Origin: Ramazzottius varieornatus
Lineage: Eukaryota > Tardigrada > Eutardigrada > Parachela > Ramazzottiidae
DNA length: 64,000 nt
Direction of reading: 5' to 3'
Assembly: GCA_001949185.1 (NCBI GenBank)
Contig: BDGG01000002.1
Coordinates: 1,795,826-1,859,825, forward strand
The stretch's first letter is position 1; every line of letters begins with the position of its first letter. This document shows positions 23,759 through 35,833 of this stretch, piece after piece. A program made the translations under genes and the position numbers. A model generated the notes under the pieces. It saw only the letters and a list, made by a program, of their open reading frames with translations. It did not search any database and was not told where the DNA came from.

Positions 23759-26361
23759 ATGGCGGAAGTGCCGGTTTACCAAGGGGACGTGTCCAACTCC
23801 ACGACGCAGGGAGCAGCCGTCCTCCAAGCTATGGCGTATTTGGATGAGGTGAAGTACACCATCCTCTTGGCCTTACTGGGCTCGGCCCTCCATTTCTACA
23901 TGAAGCGTCCGAAAGGCGCACCACCTGGACCCAACGGTAAGCGTTCAGACGGCTACATCGGCTAGATGGAATGGATTGATCTAACTTCTCTTGATAATTC
24001 CAAGCCCATACAATGGACCACCAGCAATAGTGAGGAAGAGTATTCGGAAACCAAAGTCTGGGCGCTTTATGGAGTAGGATGAACTTATCAGTGGACTAAC
24101 TCTTGGCCGCTGCCTTTTGTGTAGGTTTGCCGGTGCTGGGGTACGCGCCGTACTTGGGCCCTAGGCCGCATGAGAAGCTGGTGGAAGTGGGCAAAACTTA
24201 CGGCAATATTTTTAGCATTTATATCGGACAGAAGTTAACCGTCATCTTGAACGATTACGAAGCCATCACAAAAGCCTACATCGACAACGCCGATGCCGTG
24301 GCAAATCGTGATCCCGGCTTTGCTCACAAAGTCCTCAATGGCTCAGAACACGACACCAGAGTTCGCGGTAGGCCAAAAAATGTATTCAGTAAATTCAGAC
24401 GAGAAAAATAGTCTTAATCATCGAGTGGATATTCTGAACGGAAAACTGCAGTAATTGAAAAACAGTTGATAAAAAGACAGCAAGTCAACAGGCGGGCAAA
24501 CGAAACGCACGGGATCTTTACCTTAGGTGGCGCACGTCTTCGCTCTTCTTGGCTCGACAATTGCGCCACTGAATTAATTATCCTTCATGTTTCGTTTTTC
24601 GGGCCGGCTAAATAATGCAACAAGAGACATTATTTTTCTTTGGAAGGTTTGACAATGACAAATGGCGAGCAATGGCGCACCATGCGGCGTTTCGCTCTGA
24701 CGACCCTTCGCAACTTGGGAATGGGTAAGTCCCGCCTACAAGAACGTATCCTGGAAGAGGTCGACCACTTGACAGACACGCTGAGGAAGAAGGACGGGCA
24801 GGTTGTCGAGGCGGATGAACTGATGATTGAAAGCATCGCCAACGTCATGTTCGCCGTCACCTTGGGCAAGCGTTTCGATCACGCCGACCCCAACTTCAAA
24901 GTCATCATCGACTTCCTGGTTATCGCGCTACCCACACTGAGCAACGTTGGCCCCATTCAGCTGTTCCCCTGGCTAAGGAAGTTTGGCAAGTTTAAGCGGT
25001 TTTGGGACACTTTCCTGAGGGACATGGGCAGCTGGAAGAGGGTCTTCCGTGATGAACTGGCCGCTCATGCGGAGGTGCAAGAGACGGATGAGCCGTACGA
25101 CTACGTCAGTGCCTTCAGACAACAGCAGCTACGAGAAGCAAAGCTGGGCCAAAACATGTCGTACTTTGACGGTATGCAACCAAAAGAATCCTTTCATACT
25201 AAAATGAGACGCCGGCAAATGAAGTCAGCCCATATCGTCTTCCAAGGTGGCGCACGCGCTCAGCCAATAACAGTGAGAACATGCGCTACTTCATAATGCT
25301 TCCATTGAGAGACAAAGATGATTGCCAAGTCAAAGCCGATTCGATCTTCTCCTCTGATGCGGGAAGGAACGTTTATCAGTGTATGGTTGCTTGTTTCAGA
25401 GGACGAACTGTTGGTCGATCTGTCCAATCTGTTCGGCGCAGGCGCGGAAACCACTGCCACGACCATCACCTGGGCGTTCTACTTTATGGTCCTCAATCCC
25501 GATATACAACGAAAGACTCAGGCCATCCTCGATGCTAAAGTGGAAAGGAATCGCAACGTCACCATGGATGACAGAGGTGCGCATATTATTAGTACGACGG
25601 AAGTTCTGCTATATCTGTCTAGTTTTACCTTGATGTCAAGCTCGAATTTGACTGACTTGCAGTATTCTGTGTGGCACAATGGCGTGCGGTATCGTGGGCA
25701 CAGCAGTCAACCAAATCAGCTAATCAGCAGGCAATCGCTTCCGTCTTTGTATTTTTACCCGCCACGGTTGTTTTCTTACTGCCACTTAACGTAAATAAAG
25801 ACAGAATCGAACCTACGACATGACCAAGCCAATAAAACTTTTCTGTTTCTTTCAGCGGAATTGCCGTATGTGGAAGCAATGTACCAAGAAGTACAGCGCT
25901 TAGGCAATGTCGTCCCGCTCAACATTGCCCGCAGTGCAGCGGAGGATCTGACTGTTTTGGGCTATCGCATTCCCAAAGGCACCTTCATCATATCCAATTT
26001 GTGGAACATCCATCGGGACCCACGTTACTGGGATACACCTGAACAGTTCATCCCCGAACGCTTCCTGGACGACGAAGGCCATCTACGGACACCTCCTTAC
26101 TTCATGCCCTTCAGCATCGGTGAGTTCGGACTACGCTGTCCTAACTCACTTGACGAAATCTGTTCTTCTATTACAGGTAAACGTCATTGTCCCGGAGAGT
26201 CGCTTGCTCGGATGGAAGTCTTTCTCTTTGTCACCAACGTCCTGCAAAAGTTCACTCTGAGAGTCCCGGAAGGTTTCGATCTGCGTCCGCCGGAAGAATA
26301 CGTCAATGGCTTGACCGCTCGTCCACCCCCTTTCAGAATCGTCTTTGAACCAAGAGCATAA
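23759..26361 (+). CDS. CYP2-like cytochrome P450
   Basis: Six exons (23759-23936, 24125-24367, 24647-25171, 25400-25576, 25856-26119, 26177-26361), all at the same phase, join to 523 residues. An N-terminal membrane anchor (about 29-46) is followed by the proline hinge KGAPPGPNGLPVLG. The C-helix WRTMRRF, the I-helix oxygen-activating motif FGAGAETT (about 327-334), the K-helix EVQR, the PERF-type PEQFIPERFLDDEG and the haem loop FSIGKRHCPGESLA (Cys about 467) are all present. The ER-bound enzyme should oxidise a hydrophobic substrate using NADPH-P450 reductase. WNIHRDPRYWDTPEQFIPERF is typical of CYP2 clan members, but the subfamily and substrate cannot be named. Introns 2 and 3 carry the GTGGCGCAC repeat. 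A broken paralogue lies at 34930-35833. Confidence 0.95.
24490..24580. repeat. GTGGCGCAC palindromic repeat, P450 intron 2
   Basis: A left arm GGGCAAACGAAACGCACGGG and AGGTGGCGCACGTCTTCG are followed by TTGCGCCACTGAATTAA. Confidence 0.65.
25240..25300. repeat. GTGGCGCAC palindromic repeat, P450 intron 3
   Basis: CCAAGGTGGCGCACGCGC with ACATGCGCTACTTCATAA; the tail is not preserved. Confidence 0.65.
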
Positions 26362-28406
26362 CTACCCAGGTCCAGTCGACTGTTTGAAATGTTATTGGCG
26401 GTATATCAGTGATAGACCATCGCACAGTTTCGCTGCAGTCGTATGGTCGTGTTCTTTATGGAAACATGCATAACCTGCCACTGTGAGACATAACTTGCCG
26501 GTAAAGCCAAAATCAACTACAAGGAGGCCTTAGCACATTCCGCAAAGCTGAGACCGAAGAACTCACTGGTCTTCTGCTCGTAAGATATTTTTCACCGAAC
26601 AAATAAGCATCTTCCGATATACTATAGATCGTTAATTCTCCCGATGATTGGCCGGGAACACGGTACAGCGTTGATCGATCCTGCAGGAAACGATTAGCGG
26701 GCGGGGTGGTGGATCATGTATTCGGCGGGTTTGAGAAACTAAATGTCAGTGTATCCGGTGAGTGGGTTTAATACTCGAAATTGTTCTGACGGTAAGAAGT
26801 GGCACGTCTTACCCGTTGAAAATGGAGGTGTAGGTACTGTTCAGTCCCGTAGGATGCTCAAAATATCTTCGTTCATCAGTTTGATCTCGTTCTTGAACGA
26901 TACGGCGGAGAAGTTTCTTCCTTCAAGGATGACACTTTCACACAAAATCTTGGCAAACACTGATTCGACCAGACTAACGATGAAACTGACAGCCCAAGAG
27001 TAGTATGATCGAGCATCGTTCGACGTTGCCACCGTATTGTCTAGCTGGCGTTCGTAACGTATTAAATCTCTGAAGTTTCCAGTGGGAGATGTCGACGCGT
27101 TGATGCATGCAACTTCCGCAACGTTCAGATAGGTTCGAAAGCGCGCTGAATAGACCGTTACACTGGTCGTTCCCTAGAGGGTGCGATACTCAGCCTTGAG
27201 AGAGGAGTTTTTGAGCGGAACACTCGAAACACTCGAAAAAGTCCTTTTTCGAGTGCGAACGAATGTTTAAACCTAATGTTCGGAAGTTGAAGTGGCAGAT
27301 TCCACAAAGTTTGGTGATAATACAGTAATATCGAGGTTGTCACAACAGCTCCCCGCAGTTTTCTGTCGTCAGTTGGGTGTCGTTGGAAACCATTGCGCGC
27401 CAAAGATCTGAGGGTAGAGCTTTGAGTGAGGACAAGCATCCAGCGCCGATGTCAGCAACGCGAAACCGGGTCCCAAAGCTTCGTATGCTGCAAAAATATC
27501 TGACAACAAGGGACCCAGATACTGCAAGGTTGAAATATTTTTAGGTTCTTCACCAAGTGTTTCGGACTCGAAACCGAGCTCCATAACAGCGCATCCTGGA
27601 CGTGACCGATTTTTGCTGGACCCAGTTCAGCAGCGTACCACGGTGTTAAACTGGTCAAAAAAATGGTTATCGAGGAAACCTCCATGGACAGCATGATCAA
27701 TATCGCAAATTATAAAGGGACGAGTGAGGCTCGATGTAAAGGCATAGCAAACATAGTATTTCGCGGTAGGACGTGCTGGAAACACTCAATCAGGAAACGC
27801 CACCTGTCGACATGGCTGGATGGGTATGCTAGTTCTGTGGATGGCTTCGGTGGTTCGAGACTGTGAATCGATTGGACCAAAGTTTACCTTGTACTGTTAT
27901 GTAGAGTCCGCTTGCTCGAAATCCGAAAAAATCGACTTCAGTTTTACGGTCTGTCAAATATTCACGAGTATACTATGTCGTACATATATGTACCACATAT
28001 TTCAGAATTATATAACGCATACAGTACACAATGCTGTAGCTCGGCTAATCAAGTAATCAAGTCGCAGTTGTTCAGCTGTGTGGGCATTACGAGCAGTATG
28101 GATGACTTCGAATGATTTTCGCGTTTCAAATTCGGGGTATCTTGAACGAATTTCGAGCGAGCGGACTATGTCTGCTATTTACCACGTATGATCCCAGACG
28201 ATCAACGAGGGAACCCTCATTTCTGCCGGTTGAGCATCGAAAAACCGCTAGGGCCGTGTTAAAAGGTGGGTTCAGTAACAAACGAAAATATTGGCCGATG
28301 CTTGGGAACAAGCGAAATACTTGAAGCGCTTACCTGCGTCGTGGTCAGTACGGTGTCAATTGGTACAAAATGCATCAGCTGATCATGCTGACATTAGTAG
28401 CACGTC
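26362..28406. other. Intergenic, P450 to carboxypeptidase
   Basis: Several short frames exist on the minus strand (26841-27032, 27369-27700), but none is recognised and I see no convincing splice chain. The block is probably non-coding or decayed repeat. Confidence 0.35.
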
Positions 28407-30239
28407 ATGAATGTGCAGCTCCAAACTTCACATGTTGCGATCTCGTTTAGCGTACTTGTGTTCCTACTTTCGTCCACAACTTTAGCCAAGAGGGATTATT
28501 GTGGCTCTAAAATAATCGAAGCTCGCCTTAACAGTGAGTCACAATCCTGGTTCGTCAACGAGCTATCGCATAACGGTCACCTACTCGTACTGAACCCAAC
28601 ACAAAACCCCGCGCATCTGCACCATAAACGCTCCTCTATTATTGCCGAAGTATCTTCCAAAAAATGGCCAACGACGCGGAAGCTGCTGATACACCGTAAA
28701 GTCGAGTTTGATATCATTGTCGATGATTACCAGAAGTACGTTGAGGCAAGTCAAGTCAGTTCCGAACGATCATCGCAGTTCGATGTGGATTACTATCAGG
28801 AGACGGAGACTGAAACCGGCTACTCTGACGAACAGAACACATTTGACGGAAAGTCTACGCCGGCTTTTGATTTCAACAGATATAACAAACTTTCGGATAT
28901 CGATGTATTCCTCGACGCATTGCAAAATACTCCTTCAAAGCACGTACAAGTTAAGGAGTACGGGAGAAGTACCGAAGGCCGGCGTCTGAGAGCGGTCCAT
29001 GTAGGTAAATATCGACCTGGTCTCTGACACTCGTTTGGTTCAGCGAATGCCCATCCCTTGTCTTTTTTCGGAAGTTCAGACTAACAAAAGTTTTTGAAAA
29101 GACAAAACTCTAAAATGTAAACAGTGGTGAAAGTGTGCATCGGTGTACCACGCTTAGGTAGCTACTACTGGGCACGATCAGCACGGCAAGCATGTCCGCC
29201 CGAAGCCTGTTGTTATAGTCGACGCCACCATCCATGCCCGGGAATGGATAACCACTTCGTCGATTCTGTGTCTTCTTCAGCATCTGATCGAGAAATACGA
29301 GAGCGATACATTTTTCTCCCAGATTCACTGGATCATCTTACCTGTCTTGAACCCTGATGGTTACGAGCACAGCTGGCGTGTTGATCGTCTTTGGAGGAAG
29401 ACCCGCTCAAACTCGACTTTCGCTTCCCGCTCCGTACGGGGGAAAGATGTGTCAATGGAATGTGCGGGGGTTGACCCGAACCGCAACTGGGGCTTTCATT
29501 GGGGAGGTACTGCACAATCAACATGAATGATTCTCTCAAACAGTAGTTTTTCTCAGAAATATTGATAGGATAAATTTTGATGAGATCTTTCAAGAGTATG
29601 CTTAAATTTGCAGAAAGAGGAGTGCAACGCTACAACACATGTAGTGAAGTCTACGCCGGACCATACCCCTTTTCCGAGCCGGAGGTAGCTGCACTATCGG
29701 ATCTTGTGGAATACTACCGCCAGCGAACAATCCTCTACGTTAGCCTACACGCATTCAGCCAAGTTATACTGTCTCCGTATGGGTACACTCGCGGACGACC
29801 CCGTGATTACGCACAACACGTAAGGTCCGCGGCTGTTTCAGATGTTTACCGGCGTTCTCATCTACCATCGGTTTTTGCAGTTGACAATCATGAAAGCTGG
29901 TGCCGAGGCCATAAAGGAAGCAACTGGTTATGTCTACAAGTTCGGTCCCATTTACGAAGCTATGTGTCAGCGACCCTAGTTGTATTCATTCCCAACAGCA
30001 ATTTTATACGTCTAAATCTGGATACTTTTACAGACGCGGCTAGTGGAAGTGCTATCGACTATTTGTACGGGTCTTTGAAGATTAAACAGGCATTCGTCAT
30101 CGAACTGCGAGACACGGGTCGCTTTGGCTTTGTATTGCCAGAGGATGAGATTGCGCCGACTTGCAAGGAAACTATCGCTGCTGTATTGGCCATGTCCAAG
30201 GCAGCCCAAGTCTTTACTAAATCGAAGAGGGACTTCTGA
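28407..30239 (+). CDS. Secreted M14A metallocarboxypeptidase
   Basis: Five exons (28407-29000, 29158-29506, 29614-29819, 29881-29965, 30034-30239) join to 479 residues. A signal peptide (VAISFSVLVFLLSSTTLA) precedes a propeptide of about 140 residues, with an acidic linker longer than in digestive enzymes. The catalytic domain has the zinc pair in TIHAREW (His about 224, Glu about 227), substrate Arg in DPNRNWGF, the third zinc His in SLHAFSQ, the substrate-binding Tyr before AASGSAIDY, and the catalytic Glu in FVIELRDTGRFGF. The specificity position in SGSAIDY is Ile, as in carboxypeptidase A, predicting cleavage of hydrophobic or aromatic C-terminal residues. The exon 1 donor at 29001 is preferred over 29005 because only it keeps the frame. 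Confidence 0.92.
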
Positions 30240-31323
30240 CCAGACAACGTGTGGGTCGTAATCCCATTTTCTTGAATTTTTACTGCCATTGTAAATATTA
30301 TTTGCAAATTCGCCTTCCTAGCTGCTGGACATAAAACATTTGTCAGCTAAAATGAGTCTTTTCTGCTACCCATGAACTTTCTTTTGAGTTTGCAGTCTAC
30401 TGTAACAGTTCAGCGCAGTGACCACACACGTCTTGCATTAGGCACCAAGACACTCGCACACTCTAAATACAAAATGACAGGCTGTTTACGCAGACTTACT
30501 GTATTCCTTCGATAGTTCTGCGAATTACGCCATCATGCCAGTAAATTACACCCGCAATGGTATCGCTGATTGTTTGATTGTCGCCCATCATCACACTTCG
30601 ACTGGGGAGCAGTTTTTGATTGAAGGTATAGGTACTTTCTGTTCCCCGCCTGATGATATTTACCACGACAGTCACGTGATTCGCAGAACTTTCGAGGGAA
30701 TACAGTACATGTTGTTGAATTCGAATATTCCCAAGTTCTTTCCTCTTGTCGCGTACCAGAATAAAAAAGTATTTCGACAATCTATCACCCTGTGCACATA
30801 TAGCCCTAAACAGGCATGGACAAGCTCCAGGGTGGCCTCGTCGGTCGTCACTGGTACTATCGACCACCCTGTAGGTTCACCATGCATGTACCCTAGACAA
30901 ACCCATGGAACAATATGCTGAACTTTTGATGCTTGAGATTTCCGACGCTGGATGGATACGGGGTTAATTGTGAGCACGGTGTAGTGCCAATCCTTTTACC
31001 ATCCGATATTACGCGCGAACCAGATAGGCCAAAACCGATGCCGTCGTACACGGCTCAGACACAAACGCATAGCATACGACCGTACGGTGGTACACACTAC
31101 TATTGTACCATACCCGCGTGCCCCCACTTGCGCAACACACTAATGGATAATTAATTTTCCGAAATCCTGATTTCGTCAGACGAGCCCTCTCCCTCTTGAT
31201 CTTTGTTTTCTTCCAACTTCCAGACATAGTTCGTCCGTGTTGTATGTAGGGTCTGGAGGGTACTGGGACGTTACGGTTCACAAGATCCAGTCCCGCAACA
31301 AGAAGTGTGTGGACAACCGCAAG

Positions 31324-31353
31324 CGCTCCATCATCCGCAACGTGAAAGGCCCG
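31324..31353 (+). pseudogene. Possible RPS28 fragment
   Basis: The translation RSIIRNVKGP is identical to a ten-residue block near the C-terminus of eukaryotic ribosomal protein S28. The neighbouring sequence on the left does not match S28, and on the right the segment CGTGAAAGGCC is duplicated before the frame ends. It could be a small pseudogene piece or a chance match. Confidence 0.3.
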
Positions 31354-31400
31354 TGAAAGGCCCAGCAACGTGAAAATGTAGTCGTCCTGTGCGCACGCAG

Positions 31401-31437
31401 GTGCGTGTCTTTATGTGCGTGTCTTTATGTGCGTGTT
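31401..31437 (+). repeat. 14-bp direct repeat
   Basis: The unit GTGCGTGTCTTTAT is repeated about 2.6 times. Confidence 0.85.
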
Positions 31438-32893
31438 TGCGCTGAGCCTGGCACCGCCTCCCACAACCGGATGTGGGTGCGCTGCGTGGGTGAGCTGCGT
31501 GGCAGCTGACCAAATCATCCATTTTTGGCCGTATTGTGGCTAGTGGATAGCGCAGAGTACGTGTTTCGATATCACGGCCGGCCCATAACCGAAAGGTTGA
31601 TGAATCCGATTGAGGCCACGCCGCCGGCCCTGCTCCCTGCATCCTTGCATGAACCTTGGGAATTAATTCGCATTGGGTACCGATTATCCTAAGATTGATT
31701 GGCGAACTTCCGAAAACCAACACGCAGCCAAAATGAAGTCTCCGAAAACAAGTCAACGAAATGCATCACGTCGGAAGCGATGGTCCTCGAGTTACCAGAT
31801 GCCGATCAAACTCTTTTCCAGAAGACCCACCAGGCTCTACTGCGCCTCTAATCACCTCAACCATTTCCTCCGCGTGCTCCAACAATTATCGGCAATCATC
31901 TGCACAATTATCCGAATGCTCAATCTTTTCCATTACCTGATCGGTAAACACAAGTCGGTTGTTAAAAATCCCACTTGATTATCGAGGAATCCTTCTTGTC
32001 GACCAGCAGTTCCGCATTGATCAGTCCGTCAGTGCACTGCGGCCACACCACAAACGGCCTGCCGCTTATCAGTCTTTCCAACGAACTGTTCCTTTAAGCT
32101 ACCCACTTCAACACTAGATTTTTTTCTCGGGGTTACCGACTTGTGCATTCAGCAGCTCAGTTGGTACGACCTGAGGCCAAGAACGTATTAGAGGGAGGGG
32201 GTAGCTACGCGATTGCTGAGGTTTTGGGATTTCAAAATTGCGCATCTGCAATTTTTCGGGAGCAGTCAGGGAAAAACTTCGGATCTGCAGTTTCATCATC
32301 CGAAGTTTGCTGGAGAATGCGGAGGTTACCTTTCAGAAACCTAGTCTTTGTTGTTTTTTTCACGGAGATTTTTCGAAGTTTTCGGTCAAAACTCAGTATT
32401 TCTGCTCAAATATTAGTACGAGGTAGAGGGCATGAGTTTTGCGTATTTATTTTTGGGTCATGAGTTCTGTAATTCATTCAAAAATAACCAGTGGCAGATC
32501 AGACGTTGTTTCTGGATAGAATGGTACAATCATTCATGGTCTCCCTCGCTATTACGGTATCAAGCGTTTGGGAGCAGGCAGTTCAGATGTAAGATGCTCG
32601 ACCGGAAGGAGGGTTGCTCCCATGTTAGAGAGCCTACGAATTCAAAAGTATCAAGGCCGCCAGAGGCGCTCAAGTAGCAGTTTTCGATGAAGCAATGACG
32701 TCTACGTCAGCCGCGGATACACGTCACGAAGCTGGTTTTTGAGTGTGAACGAAGCCATAAGTTGTATAGCGCTGGTATGCGGCTTACATGACGTACTTCC
32801 GGCGCATAGTCAGTAGACAGCAGCCAGCTAGTACCGCGAGGCCAAATTTCATAAAGGATCATCTTCTGAATTCTTACTCCAGGCCCTTAGACA

Positions 32894-34861
32894 TGGCTTC
32901 CTTCAAACTCCTCACAGCCTCTCAGGTTAGTAAGCAGTTGAGCATGGACGATGCTGTTCGTGCAGTGAAGGAAGGAGGGATAATAATGTACGCCGCAGCA
33001 AAGCAGCACGGAATCTGTCGCGAAACCTTGCGGCACAGAATACTCGGTCGACACTCAGTCATCTGGTGGGCAGCTAAAGTTTCCTCCGTGGCAAGAACGC
33101 AGTCTTGCAAACTTTCTGATCTCATGCAGCGACGAAGCAATTCCTCTTCATCGAAATCACTGCATTGGGTCGTTCTCGCACGTGGCGATGGAGCTCGGTG
33201 AGTTTTCATAGTGGCATTCACATTAAGATCCCGGGATCGCATGCATAATTTATTCTGATGTTGATCTGGACTTGCTCCACAGGTTTAACCAACACCAAGT
33301 TTGACGACAAATATCTTCGTCGTTTCCTGAAAAGACATGCTGAACTGTCGATACGTGTCACACACGCATCTAACCGGAAGAAAGCTCGTGAATGGACGAC
33401 GGAACGGTGCGAGGAGTACATCGCCAAGTTGCAGAAGCTGCACGACGAAGGGTATTTCGAACGTGCAGAACAAGTCTGGAATCTCGACGAGACGGCTTTC
33501 GACACAGCGGAGATGTACGACAGAGTAATAGCCAGGAAAGTAGCACGACAGATTCCGTCACCGTATGATGGAACTGAGAAGGAATGTGTGACCATTCTGC
33601 CTTCTGGGAACGCTGCTGGAATCCAGTTAAAGTTTATGGCGCTTTACGCTGGAAAGGTTCACGTCCGTTCGCGGCTGGATGATACTGAAGGTATGTGTTA
33701 TCATGCCGTCAACTCTTCCGGCTACATGGACGAGATTCATTTTGCCAACTACATGAAGCAGGTCGTCCTCCCCGCACTAACGGAAGACAAGGTGATATTA
33801 CAAGTTTGCCCATGACGTCACGCAGATTTGGTCGTGGATGGCCAGAGCAGCTATGCATTTTGAAGATGACGTCATCCGTTCATAAGCCTGAAAACTCTTC
33901 TTAACTTATAATTTGTTTCATGTTGCAGAACATCATTTTTGTCGATGGACATTTTTCTCACATCAACAACGTTACTCTTTCGTATTACTGCAAAGAGCTC
34001 ACCCAGGATACCGGAAAGAAAGTTGCGATCTTCTGCCTACCAGCTGGTCAGACCAGTCATCTGCAACATTGGGATGCTTCTGCCTTCGGCGGGGTGAAGA
34101 AGAAATACAAAATGTACTTCCGTGATCGTCGACTAACACCCAACGGAATGGTAGGCTCCGGAGCCTAGATTATCTCCATGTTTTTACAAATCTTTTCGTT
34201 TTAGGTTACGAAAGATAATTTGTTATCTCACGTTGTGAAGCTGTGGTATCGACTAGAAGGCTGCCCGGAGAAATATGCCTTTAACATCGGGGACTGCCTG
34301 AAATCTGGATTTCAGAAGTGCGGCCTGTACCCCTTCTCACCTAATGTGATACGAAGCACAGTGAAGTCGTATAATGATCCAACCGTGTCGAATAGCGGAA
34401 AGAGCACTCAAGAGATATCACAAGACTTCACGGCGCTGTTCGAAGTTCTTCGTAGCCAACACCACATCTCATCCGAGAGCGATCTTCAAGACTTCAAAGA
34501 GTTCACTCTCTTGAAACAGAGAGGTATCACTCCCGAAGTCGTATTGGCCAGCGCTCTGCAGAAAACTCTCATGGGCGCAGCTCCAACCAAGCAGCGTCGT
34601 GCCAAGGACGAACACCTCAGTACGGAATCCGGGGCGCTGGTTAACGAAGCGACTTGGGAAGAACATCGGGACAAAGCTAAGGCAGATAAAGCAAAAGTTA
34701 CCGCAAAGAAGACTGCGAAACGAAAGGCTCCGGAGCCGGGAGATATCTCAGTAGATCCAAGAAAGAAACGACGGAAGGCAGCGGTGAGGAAGACTGCAGC
34801 AAACAGTGCTCCACAGAAAGGGCCGTCACCGTCGAAGAAAGCTGCTGCACGGAAACGTTGA
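32894..34861 (+). pseudogene. pogo/Tigger-like transposase gene with introns
   Basis: The likely start is MASFKLLTASQVSKQLSMDD, a psq-type helix-turn-helix. Exons are approximately 32894-33200, 33283-33791, 33930-34150 and 34205-34861, joined by plausible GT-AG introns. The catalytic DDE_1 region shows VWNLDETAFDTAEMYDRV, then IIFVDGHFSHINNVTLSYYC and LPAGQTSHLQHWDASAFGGV. The first two catalytic Asp residues and the third acidic position fit. A C-terminal tail is Lys/Arg rich (KRKAPEPG, DPRKKRRKAAVR) and looks like a nuclear signal. After RILGRHS the frame shifts to SGGQLKFPPWQERSLANFL, so exon 1 seems broken unless an unseen intron bridges it. No terminal repeats were found. It ends about 70 bp upstream of a P450 pseudogene. 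Confidence 0.75.
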
Positions 34862-34929
34862 GACGCCACCGTAATCCTTCCTAATACCTGTCCTGACTTC
34901 CAATGTCCGATCAGCAACGGTCGTGCAAC

Positions 34930-35833
34930 GAGACGTGACCATCGTGCCAAGGAAAGAGAAAGGCAACCCAGCACTGATAAGCTCGACTACATCACGGCGT
35001 ACAATCAGGGAGCCACTGCCAAGAACTCCACAACGTTCGACGGTGAGTCCTTCGCTGTGGCTGCATTGTCGTGTAATGGACCAGCGTCAGTAACGCTATA
35101 TCATCTTTCAGATGAGCAACTTATCTTCTCGGTGGTCAACTTGCTTGTTGGAGGCTCAGAGAGCACCACCTCAACCATTCTGTGGTGCTTGGTGCATTTG
35201 GTGAGACACCCTGAAATCCAACAGAAAATCCACGCAGAGATCGCAACGGTGACGAATGGAGAAGTCAGGCTCATCACGCTTGCTGACAGAAGTGCGTTCG
35301 TTCGTTCGGACTTTAATCCTCTTTATGCACGTGATGTGTTTTTTTCTCGACGTGAGGCAAATGATAAATTTGAATTCCAGGCAACTTACTTTATACCGAT
35401 GCAGCTCTCCACGACATTCAAAGACTGTCCATCCTCGCTCCGTTAAGTCTGCCTCACCGTACTTTTGGGCACATGCAGATTGACGGGTATGACATTCCAG
35501 CGGGCACCTGCCTGTACCAGAATCGCTATGCAATGAGCAGGGATACAAAGTACTGGGCAAGGCCAAATGACTTCCATCCCGAGCACTTTCTGGGTCCCAG
35601 CGGCGAACTGGTGATGTCTGCTGCCTACAGCGTTGTTCAGCGTTGGTAAAAGAACCTGCATCGGAGAGTCACTGGCAAACATGGAGACTTTTCTCTTTTT
35701 CGCTAATCTCGTTCAGGCTTTCGAAATCACCGGCGACAAGAATGAAGCACAGAAAATGATGGCTGATATGACGCTGGCACTCATCAACAGTCCGCCTCCG
35801 TTCAACGTGCAGTTTCTGCCTCGTCAGAAGTAG
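34930..35833 (+). pseudogene. 5'-truncated cytochrome P450 pseudogene
   Basis: Three pieces of a CYP2-like P450 are readable. The first, up to 35041, ends in KLDYITAYNQGATAKN; the second (35112-about 35270) is the I-helix exon with LLVGGSESTTSTILW; the third (about 35382-35833) runs from LLYTDAALHDIQRLS through YDIPAGTCLYQNRYAMSRD to the haem loop FSVGKRTCIGESLA and the end. The intron positions match those of the P450 at 23759, so this is a paralogue. The N-terminal half is missing. Near 35632 a small duplication (CAGCGTTG then TTCAGCGTTGG) shifts the frame and brings a stop just before the haem loop. AATAAA lies at 35887. It is probably non-functional. Confidence 0.85.

Larger units (their letters stand above)
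30240..32893. other. Intergenic, carboxypeptidase to Tigger gene
   Basis: Minus-strand frames at 30496-30977 and 31009-31756 are not recognised. A direct repeat of GTGCGTGTCTTTAT lies at 31401-31437. A possible fragment of ribosomal protein S28 lies at 31324-31353. Otherwise nothing is recognised. Confidence 0.35.

Noticed and set aside
26841-27700. Minus-strand frames with SYYSWAVSFIVSLVES and YLGPLLSDIFAAYEALG
   Set aside because: No known family, start or splice sites support a gene; could be an old repeat.
28407-29027. Carboxypeptidase exon 1 ending at 29004 (donor after GTAG)
   Set aside because: It would leave one base over and throw the HAREW exon out of frame; the donor at 29001 keeps the frame.
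30496-30977. Minus-strand frame with PVTTDEATLELVHACLG
   Set aside because: Short, no motif, and the plus-strand frame over the same place is equally open.
32894-34861. Domesticated transposase gene
   Set aside because: A frame break in the first exon and no sign of a conserved host role; the intron content alone is not enough.
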